A stretch of 20,048 nucleotides of DNA, from the NCBI GenBank assembly GCA_944390615.1, contig CALXRJ010000173.1:1-20048 (forward strand), read 5' to 3'. The notes beneath the pieces are model-generated. The model made no database searches. It was not told where the DNA came from and was given only the letters and a program-made list of their open reading frames with translations. This stretch comes from an uncultured Clostridia bacterium. Its GTDB lineage: Bacteria; Bacillota; Clostridia; TANB77; CAG-508. The position numbers were made by a program, and so were the translations under genes. This document shows, piece after piece, positions 15,159-20,048 of this stretch (the stretch's first letter is position 1; every line of letters begins with the position of its first letter).

Positions 15159-16946
15159 ATGACATTTAATATTGAAGAAGAATTAAAAAAAATGCCAAAG
15201 GAACCTGGTGTATACTTAATGAAAGATAAAGATGACAATATTATTTATGTAGGTAAAGCAATTAATTTGAAAAATAGAGTTAGTTCCTATTTTAGAAAGA
15301 CTAATAAAACAGATCGAATTTTAAAAATGGTTTCTTTAATAGATCATTTTGAATATATTGTTGTCAGCAATGAGGCAGAAGCATTAATTTTGGAATGTAA
15401 TCTTATTAAAGAAAATAGACCAAAATATAATGTGTTATTAAAAGATGATAAAAATTATCCTTATATCAAAATTGATATAAAATCAGATTTCCCCAATGTT
15501 ATGATAACAAGAAAAGTTGTAAATGATGGTTCAAAATACTTTGGACCTTATGCCAACCCAGGTGCAGCAAAGGAAATGGTTAATTTTATCAAACAAAAAT
15601 ATAAAATTAGACAATGTAGAAATTTTAAATCCAATACAAGAGCATGTTTAAATTATCATATAAAAAGATGTTTAGCACCTTGTATTGGAAATATTAGTAA
15701 AGAAGATTATAGAAAGCAAATCGATGAGATTATAGATTTACTAGAAGGAAAAACAGATAAGATTTTAAAAGAACTAAAAGAACAGATGAAAAAAGAAGCT
15801 ACAAACCTTAATTTTGAAGAAGCAGCTTATATTAGAGATAGAATGGTAGCTATTCAAACAGCGTCTCAAAAACAAAAAGTTTCCAATATTTCGGAAAATA
15901 ATATTGATGTAATAGGAATGGCAAAATCTGACTTAGAAGTATGTGTTGAAATCTTTTTTGTACGTGGTAGTAAAATGATAGGAAGAGAACACTACTTTTT
16001 TGATAATCTTGGTGATATGGAAGATAGAGAGATTATATCTGGTTTTATCAAACAATATTATATGGATAGTATGAGCATACCCAATAAAATTATGATAAGA
16101 GAAGAATTAGAAGATGAAAAAGCATTAGAAGAATGGTTAAGTAGTAAAACCAATCATAAAGTTATGATTCATAGTACAAAAAAAGGTGGAAAATTAAGAT
16201 TTGTAGAAATGGCTGAAAAAAATAGTAAAGTAACTTTAGAAAATAAAGAGAAAAATCAGAATGCCATTTTATTAGAATTAAAAGAAAAATTAAAGATGGA
16301 TCATTTACCACGAAAGATTGAAACTTATGACATTTCCAATCTATCAGGAGAGTTTATGGTAGCAGCTATGTGTGTAATGGAAGATGGCGTTATTAAAAAG
16401 AATTTATCCAGAAGATTTCAAATAAAAACTGTTTTTGGACAAGATGATCCAAGGTGTATGGAAGAAGTAATAACAAGAAGATTGGCACATTCCGTAGAAA
16501 ATCCCGAAAATAAAGGTTTTGGAAGATTGCCAGATGCCATTTTTGCAGATGGTGGAATTACACAAATTCGAGCAGTTAGAAAAGCGGTAGATAAATATGG
16601 GGTAAAAATTAAAATTTTTGGAATGGTAAAAAACGACAAACATCAGACAAGAGCTTTATTGGATGAAAATAGACAAGAAATTGAAATATCAGAAAATCTA
16701 TTTAATCTTATTACTTTATTTCAAGATACGGTACATGATACGGCGATTACGTATCATAGAAAGTTAAGAGAAAAAGCAATTACTAAGTCAGAGCTAGATG
16801 AGATTAAAGGGATTGGAGATGCTAAGAAAAAAGCTTTGCTTAAGAAATTTGGAAGTGTGGAGAAGATAAAAGAAGCAAGTTTAGAGGAATTAATGGAAGT
16901 TAAAGGAATCAATGAGAATTTGGCAAAAGAGATTTTAAAAAAATAA
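15159..16946 (+). CDS. uvrC: UvrABC system protein C (excinuclease subunit)
   Basis: UvrC makes both incisions around bulky DNA lesions in nucleotide excision repair, after UvrA2-UvrB recognition. Seen: 595 residues, normal length. N-terminal GIY-YIG nuclease with GVYLM (17-21), YVGKA (30-34), R40 and the catalytic-type Glu in ILEC (E79), for the 3' cut. UVR (UvrB-binding) motif about 190-235 (LNFEEAAYIRDRM). RNase H-like endonuclease domain with YDISN and ADGG, for the 5' cut. C-terminal tandem helix-hairpin-helix (IKGIGDAKKKALLKKFGS and VKGINENLAKEIL). Start: GGGAGG (15143-15148) is 10 nt before the ATG. No convincing own promoter; read-through from gene A is possible. Its AT-rich codon use matches the other core genes and contrasts with gene A before it and gene B after it. 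Confidence 0.96.
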   Translation: MTFNIEEELKKMPKEPGVYLMKDKDDNIIYVGKAINLKNRVSSYFRKTNKTDRILKMVSLIDHFEYIVVSNEAEALILECNLIKENRPKYNVLLKDDKNYPYIKIDIKSDFPNVMITRKVVNDGSKYFGPYANPGAAKEMVNFIKQKYKIRQCRNFKSNTRACLNYHIKRCLAPCIGNISKEDYRKQIDEIIDLLEGKTDKILKELKEQMKKEATNLNFEEAAYIRDRMVAIQTASQKQKVSNISENNIDVIGMAKSDLEVCVEIFFVRGSKMIGREHYFFDNLGDMEDREIISGFIKQYYMDSMSIPNKIMIREELEDEKALEEWLSSKTNHKVMIHSTKKGGKLRFVEMAEKNSKVTLENKEKNQNAILLELKEKLKMDHLPRKIETYDISNLSGEFMVAAMCVMEDGVIKKNLSRRFQIKTVFGQDDPRCMEEVITRRLAHSVENPENKGFGRLPDAIFADGGITQIRAVRKAVDKYGVKIKIFGMVKNDKHQTRALLDENRQEIEISENLFNLITLFQDTVHDTAITYHRKLREKAITKSELDEIKGIGDAKKKALLKKFGSVEKIKEASLEELMEVKGINENLAKEILKK

Positions 16947-16958
16947 GTTTATATAAAA

Positions 16959-16991
16959 ATAAATAGCTGGTCAAGGGGACCAGCTATTTAT
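16959..16991 (-). terminator. Terminator of gene B, overlapping its stop codon
   Basis: A perfect 14-bp stem (16959-16972 with 16978-16991) and a 5-nt loop. On the - strand the stem runs into TTTTTATAT, giving a U tract. The gene B stop (TAG at 16984-16986) lies within the arm. uvrC ends 12 nt away on the other side, but the + strand has no T tail. Confidence 0.7.
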
Positions 16992-17781
16992 CGTGGTAGC
17001 TCTCAATGAGATCGGCAATCTCATTGGGAACAAACCTCCATACTCGATATTCTTTTTCTCCAATCTTTGTAGACTGGAAGCAGAATTTCGAGCATCCCAT
17101 GAGTCGGGAAAGGAAAGTGCCGGTGAGGTCAAAATTTTTTATGTTTGACCAACTTTCCGGATCCCGCCCATGAGGAGCGAATTTGAAGTTTTTACGTATT
17201 CCATAACTGGATATGGTATACGTAAAAAAAGGGATGGGGATCCCTATAAAAGGGAATGGCAATCGAGCGTGCCTGGTTATTGTGGCTTTTTGAGCCTTTT
17301 TTTCCGGCGTCGCTGCTTGTTTTGTAGTGGCAGCTTTGGCACGAGCATTTATGAGTTTTGCCAGTACCTTTAGCTTTTTTTTATCCCCAGCGTAAAGGGC
17401 ATCCTCGACGTTTGAGTTTATCAAATCGTCGAGGGAGACAGTTTCTTCTTCATCTTCAGAAGGTGCTGTCTCAGGTCCGCTAGTTTCAGGACGTTTCCGG
17501 AACCGATAAAGGTACCAGTACAGGCCCATGGGAATAAATCCAAAAGAGCCCAAAGGTCCAAAAACCATTGCAATTGACCACAGCACGGGACCAGCGATAC
17601 TGTGGGATTCCCCAAAAAGCTGGGAAATCGAAAGATATGTTATCACCATCACCGCAATGGTAATAACGGTTGCTAAGTCGTTCCCGACGTGTGCCGGAAA
17701 CAGTAGAATTGTGATGACACTAAAAAATGCCACCACCAGGAAAGCTATAGCTTTCCGATAATCGTACAGGTTTTTCCACAT
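16984..17781 (-). CDS. Gene B: membrane protein with predicted C-terminal bacterial PH-like domain
   Basis: No specific function recognised. Seen: 265 residues. Three or four hydrophobic segments (about 10-29, 34-54, 60-85), then a basic stop RFRKR, an acidic stretch (SEDEEET), a charged helical section about 105-150 rich in Lys and Ala, and residues about 187-263 that resemble a bPH (YdbS-like) domain: TYTISS, NIKNFDLTGTFLSRLMGC, EYRVWRFVPNEIADLIE. The same pattern ends gene A. Start: AAAGGAGG (17790-17798 region) precedes the ATG at 17779-17781 with ideal spacing. A GTG 33 nt upstream lacks a site and falls in a leader hairpin. By hand count about 88 of 180 bases are G or C in 17461-17640, far above the core genes. 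Own promoter, 93-nt leader and terminator; gene C is next upstream with its own terminator, so the two are not one operon. Confidence 0.8.
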   Translation of the reverse strand: MWKNLYDYRKAIAFLVVAFFSVITILLFPAHVGNDLATVITIAVMVITYLSISQLFGESHSIAGPVLWSIAMVFGPLGSFGFIPMGLYWYLYRFRKRPETSGPETAPSEDEEETVSLDDLINSNVEDALYAGDKKKLKVLAKLINARAKAATTKQAATPEKKAQKATITRHARLPFPFIGIPIPFFTYTISSYGIRKNFKFAPHGRDPESWSNIKNFDLTGTFLSRLMGCSKFCFQSTKIGEKEYRVWRFVPNEIADLIESYHDK

Positions 17782-17789
17782 AAGAAAAA

Positions 17790-17798
17790 CCTCCTTTC
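17790..17798 (-). promoter_or_regulatory. Strong ribosome binding site deciding the gene B start
   Basis: On the - strand GAAAGGAGG is a near-perfect anti-16S match, 8 nt before the ATG at 17781. Comparable perfect sites precede gene C (AAAGGAGGAG, 7 nt spacing or less) and gene D (AAGGAGGTG). Confidence 0.85.
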
Positions 17799-17880
17799 TT
17801 TTGTTAAATGGCACTTAGTGTGCCAGTTTTCGGGTGCTATATATGAAAGGGTTGCCACAGGCAATTGCCCTGATATTTTA

Positions 17881-17909
17881 ATTATACCATATTTTCACAG
17901 ATAAATCAA
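17881..17909 (-). promoter_or_regulatory. Extended -10 promoter of gene B (cassette-type)
   Basis: On the - strand TTGATT (17904-17909), 17-bp spacer (17887-17903) ending in TGG, TATAAT (17881-17886). Just after the predicted start site lies the palindrome GGCAATTGCC (17860-17869), and a 6-bp hairpin TGGCAC/GTGCCA (17809-17825) sits before the ribosome binding site. Both are candidate control elements. Confidence 0.85.
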
Positions 17910-17946
17910 CTTTTGGGTAAGATTATGTAAAACAAAGACAAAAACG

Positions 17947-17995
17947 AAAAAATGAGCCACACAAAAATATAGAATTTTCGTATGACCCATTTTTT
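17947..17995 (-). terminator. Terminator of gene C
   Basis: Arms 17947-17962 and 17980-17995 form a 16-bp stem in - strand RNA, in which the three non-Watson-Crick positions are all G-U pairs; on the + strand the same positions would be A-C mismatches. A U-rich tail (TTTTTTCGTTTTTG) follows on the - strand. It starts 6 nt after the gene C stop codon. Confidence 0.8.
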
Positions 17996-18001
17996 GTGCT
18001 A

Positions 18002-18373
18002 CTACGCCTTTTTTAACTGTTCATCAACCAACTCACGAAACTCTACAGGAAGTTTACAGAGCAGCTCTGTATCTGCCGTTTCAGCGAGCCAATGAGCAAG
18101 TTCAGGATTATCTTGTAGCAGGTAAGCTAAATCTTTTGACTTAGCATTACGCTTATATTTATTGATAAAATTTTCTAATATAAGCGTATTCCCATCCTCA
18201 ATAATTGCACGGGTAAGCCGTGATTTTATCGAGAAAGGTGGTTTTTCTTCCTGATCCTGTTCCATCTCTGGCTCCATTTCGGGAGTAGCATCCACCTCTA
18301 TGTCGGAATTAAAATTTTCTTCCAGTTTATCCAGAAATTCGTCCAACATAGCTTTTAGAGAGGTCCATTTCAT
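18002..18373 (-). CDS. Gene C: small soluble acidic protein of unknown function
   Basis: Not recognised. Seen: 123 residues, no signal peptide or membrane segment. The N-terminal 20 residues look helical (LKAMLDEFLDKLEENF), followed by an acidic, Pro/Met/Glu-rich linker (about 23-45) and a mostly helical C-terminal part (about 46-123) with conserved-looking spacing of Leu, Asn and Lys. No catalytic motif is visible; a protein-protein interaction role is only a guess. Start: AAAGGAGGAG on the - strand right before the ATG at 18371-18373; the longer frame beginning at 18433 starts inside the promoter. G+C is raised: by hand count 29 of 60 bases in 18241-18300. Single-gene unit with its own cassette-type promoter and terminator, lying upstream of gene B on the same strand. 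Confidence 0.75.
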   Translation of the reverse strand: MKWTSLKAMLDEFLDKLEENFNSDIEVDATPEMEPEMEQDQEEKPPFSIKSRLTRAIIEDGNTLILENFINKYKRNAKSKDLAYLLQDNPELAHWLAETADTELLCKLPVEFRELVDEQLKKA

Positions 18374-18404
18374 AATGACTCCTCCTTTCAGGCTTGATAC
18401 TTTA

Positions 18405-18433
18405 AGTATACCATTTAATACCAAATAAATCAA
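18405..18433 (-). promoter_or_regulatory. Extended -10 promoter of gene C (cassette-type)
   Basis: On the - strand TTGATT (18428-18433), 17-bp spacer (18411-18427) ending in TGG, TATACT (18405-18410). The -35 box with its next three bases (TTGATTTAT) equals that of gene B. The leader is about 25 nt. Confidence 0.8.
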
Positions 18434-18483
18434 ATTATTATGACTTAAAATTTAACATACGTTTTAAAATTCTTTCGTTTCCA

Positions 18484-18512
18484 TTGAAAAAAACAAAAAA
18501 CTATGCTATTCT
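18484..18512 (+). promoter_or_regulatory. Possible promoter of the 51-residue ORF
   Basis: TTGAAA (18484-18489), 17-bp spacer, TATTCT (18507-18512). It lacks the TGG of the cassette promoters. It is divergent from the gene C promoter, about 50 bp away. Confidence 0.5.
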
Positions 18513-18562
18513 ATATAAAGCAAATTAATGATTAAAAATGATAAGAAGAAAGAGAGAAAAAA

Positions 18563-18718
18563 ATGAAAATAAAAGAATTAAGATTACTAAACTTAACGAT
18601 AAAACAAAACGACCAAATCATCTACCAAGGAAAAGCAGAAGAGGTACCAAAGAATTTAAAAGAACAAGAATACAAAAAAATTTATTTTCAAGGGGTAGAT
18701 GTTATCCTAGAAATATAA
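18563..18718 (+). CDS. Small protein of unknown function (51 residues)
   Basis: Not recognised. The frame encodes 51 residues, MKIKELRLLN to VDVILEI, with alternating hydrophobic residues that suggest a small beta-rich fold (strands about 2-14, 18-23, 38-51) around a Lys/Glu helix. No signal peptide or membrane segment. Supporting evidence for a real gene: a sigma-A-like promoter upstream at a reasonable distance, a terminator hairpin starting 6 nt after the stop, and AT-rich codon use like the core genes. Against it: only a weak ribosome binding site (AGAGAG around 18551-18556). It differs from genes A-D in composition and promoter type, so it is probably an older resident of the locus. Confidence 0.6.
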   Translation: MKIKELRLLNLTIKQNDQIIYQGKAEEVPKNLKEQEYKKIYFQGVDVILEI

Positions 18719-18724
18719 AAAAGC

Positions 18725-18762
18725 TCCCATATGCCGTCCTAAAGCATATGGGAAAATTTTTT
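18725..18762. terminator. Bidirectional terminator between the 51-residue ORF and gene D
   Basis: A 10-bp stem (18725-18734 with 18744-18753), loop CGTCCTAAA, followed on the + strand by AAA and six T; on the - strand the stem is followed by AGCTTTTTTAT. It serves both convergent genes; the + strand T run touches the gene D stop codon. Confidence 0.8.
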
Positions 18763-19036
18763 ACTTTTCAGAAGATGTTTCCTCTGGAAGATCGGGAAGT
18801 ACCAGAGGGGAGTCATCAGAGGAAGCCGCAAGCTCTTTCTTTTGAGAGTCAGAACGCTTTCTCTTAATCTGAAAAGTGAAAGTTTCGGCTACTATAGCAC
18901 AAGCGACTATGGTTATAACCCAAAGAGCTGTGCTTTGATTCAAATCCATTCCAAAAATGAAACCAATTTGAATCACGACCCATCTCGCAGCTAGCGGAAG
19001 GGCGAAATCGAACAAAATCTCAATCAAAGTAGCCAT
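18761..19036 (-). CDS. Gene D: small membrane protein of unknown function
   Basis: Not recognised. Seen: 91 residues with two hydrophobic segments (about 3-29 and 36-54), a basic patch IKRKR after the second, and a soluble acidic, Ser/Pro-rich tail (about 58-91) ending in EETSSEK. The basic patch suggests the tail is cytoplasmic. Holin-like size and layout, but no lysis gene is nearby, so that reading is not supported. Start: AAGGAGGTG on the - strand just before the ATG at 19034-19036; the longer frame from 19156 overlaps the promoter. G+C is about half (33 of 60 in 18781-18840 by hand count). Own cassette-type promoter, a leader of about 85 nt, and a terminator shared with the convergent 51-residue ORF. 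The two-segment membrane plan echoes the N-termini of genes A and B, without clear similarity. Confidence 0.7.
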   Translation of the reverse strand: MATLIEILFDFALPLAARWVVIQIGFIFGMDLNQSTALWVITIVACAIVAETFTFQIKRKRSDSQKKELAASSDDSPLVLPDLPEETSSEK

Positions 19037-19127
19037 TTTTTCACCTCCTTCCAAAAAAGGAAAGGACAATGAGTCTGACCCAATATAGGACATAGGGAAA
19101 AACTCAAATCTGCGGGTAACTACATTT

Positions 19128-19156
19128 ATTATACCACATTGAACGTAGAAACTCAA
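19128..19156 (-). promoter_or_regulatory. Extended -10 promoter of gene D (cassette-type)
   Basis: On the - strand TTGAGT (19151-19156), 17-bp spacer (19134-19150) ending in TGG, TATAAT (19128-19133). It is the fourth copy of the design, but unlike A-C it lacks the matching bases downstream of the -10. Confidence 0.8.
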
Positions 19157-19204
19157 CTTAAAATAAAGATATTGTAAACAAATAAAAAAATCTAATCAAA
19201 ACAA

Positions 19205-19233
19205 TTGAAATAAAACCAAATCGATATTATAAT
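19205..19233 (+). promoter_or_regulatory. Predicted sigma-A promoter of addA
   Basis: TTGAAA (19205-19210), 17-bp spacer, TATAAT (19228-19233), divergent from the gene D promoter about 50 bp away. The leader is about 75 nt with no obvious structure. It lacks the TGG of the cassette promoters. Confidence 0.75.
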
Positions 19234-19314
19234 ATACTTGCCAAACAGCGAAAATGATATTTTTTTCCTCCGTCCCCAAAAATATCAAAAATATATCAGA
19301 AAGGAACCCAAAGC

Positions 19315-20048
19315 ATGAACTGGACCAAAGAACAATCCCAAGCAATCTATGAAAAAGGAAGCAACATCCTAGTTGCTGCAGCAGCAGGAAGCGGAAAAAC
19401 AGCTGTATTAGTAGAAAGAATCATCAACAAAATCATAAATGAAAAAATCGATATCGATAATCTATTAGTTGTAACTTTCACCAATGCAGCAGCATCTGAA
19501 ATGAGAGAAAGAATTTTAAATGCCATCTATAAAATTATGGATGATGAAGAAACAAAAGATGAAGAGACAATTGCCCATTTACAAAGACAAATAACGTTAC
19601 TTAATAAAGCAAGCATCTGTACCATCGATTCCTTTTGTTTAGATGTGATTCGAAATAATTTTTTCGAAATAGAAATTTCGCCCAATTTTAGAATTGCAGA
19701 TACTGCCGAAATAGATTTACAAAAACAAGAAGTATTAGAAACTCTTTTTGAGGAAAAATACGAAAATCAAGATACCAATTTTGAAAAATTAATAAAAACC
19801 TATACATCCTATAGAGATGATACACCTTTAAAAGACTTAATCTTAAAGATATATACTTATATTGAATCCAACCCATATCCCCTAAAATGGTTAGAGACCC
19901 AAATTGAAAAATTCAACCGAAAAGATAGTAAACAAGATTTTTCCCATACCATTTGGGGCAAGATTTTACTAGATATGATGAAAGAAGAGGTAGAAGATAA
20001 TATTCATAAATTAAAAGCAGAGCAAAAAAGATTGTCTGTAGAAAAAGA
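19315..20048 (+). CDS. addA: ATP-dependent helicase/nuclease subunit A (N-terminal part, cut by window end)
   Basis: AddA is the UvrD-like helicase and nuclease subunit of AddAB, the Bacillota counterpart of RecBCD, which processes double-strand breaks for RecA-dependent repair. Seen: the first 244 residues. Q-motif region MNWTKEQSQAIY; Walker A AAAGSGKTA (about 22-30, Lys28); motif Ia VTFTNAAASEMRER (about 53-66); then STIDSFC-type segment (CTIDSFC) typical of AddA; the frame stays open to the window end. Start: AAAGGA (19300-19305) is 9 nt before the ATG. Own promoter. Odd: in Bacillota addB usually lies immediately upstream of addA, but here the upstream neighbour is divergent gene D and no addB is present in the window. 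Confidence 0.93.
   Translation, partial: MNWTKEQSQAIYEKGSNILVAAAAGSGKTAVLVERIINKIINEKIDIDNLLVVTFTNAAASEMRERILNAIYKIMDDEETKDEETIAHLQRQITLLNKASICTIDSFCLDVIRNNFFEIEISPNFRIADTAEIDLQKQEVLETLFEEKYENQDTNFEKLIKTYTSYRDDTPLKDLILKIYTYIESNPYPLKWLETQIEKFNRKDSKQDFSHTIWGKILLDMMKEEVEDNIHKLKAEQKRLSVEK

Noticed and set aside
18761..19036. Gene D as a phage holin
   Set aside because: Only size and two hydrophobic segments fit; there is no endolysin or other phage gene in the window.

Overview
This is a chromosomal segment of an AT-rich, Gram-positive Bacillota (Firmicutes), most likely an uncultured or gut-type Clostridia. The evidence is an rpoB-rpoC pair of Clostridia type, a cell-wall-anchored protease ending in an LPRTG sortase signal, an AddA-type (not RecB) recombination nuclease, strong AGGAGG Shine-Dalgarno sites and sigma-A type promoters. 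No tRNA, rRNA, CRISPR array, transposase or integrase gene was seen.

Layout. (1) 60-7552: rpoB and rpoC, the two large RNA polymerase subunits, separated by 191 bp that holds a perfect 12-bp hairpin and a possible 20-codon leader ORF; a terminator follows rpoC. (2) 7630-10394: a self-contained unit of promoter, secreted papain-like (C1) cysteine protease with lectin-like region, Thr/Asn/Gly repeats and LPRTG anchor, and terminator. (3) 10397-10692: a 296-bp, nearly perfect palindrome without coding capacity, probably a non-autonomous mobile element or a very long RNA hairpin. (4) 10701-13983: a PLP enzyme of the methionine gamma-lyase/'aluminium resistance' family facing glmS, with a shared terminator between them. 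(5) 14178-19156: uvrC plus four small unfamiliar genes (called A, B, C and D here). (6) 19205-end: the start of addA, cut by the window edge.

The most unusual part is region 5. Genes A (14237-15013), B (16984-17781), C (18002-18373) and D (18761-19036) each form a one-gene transcription unit. They are clearly richer in G+C than the surrounding core genes, and all four have the same promoter design: TTGANT, a 17-bp spacer ending in TGG, then TATAAT or TATACT. In A, B and C the bases just downstream also match. All four have near-perfect ribosome binding sites. A and B are membrane proteins whose C-terminal halves look like bacterial PH (bPH, YdbS-like) domains; D is a small membrane protein and C a soluble acidic protein. 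Together they look like 'moron'-style gene cassettes placed in the gaps between housekeeping genes, possibly controlled together. Their function is unknown.

A second point is RpoC, whose catalytic motif is intact but whose trigger loop and bridge helix carry changes at positions that are normally almost invariant. All calls come from reading the sequence by eye; no database search was run.
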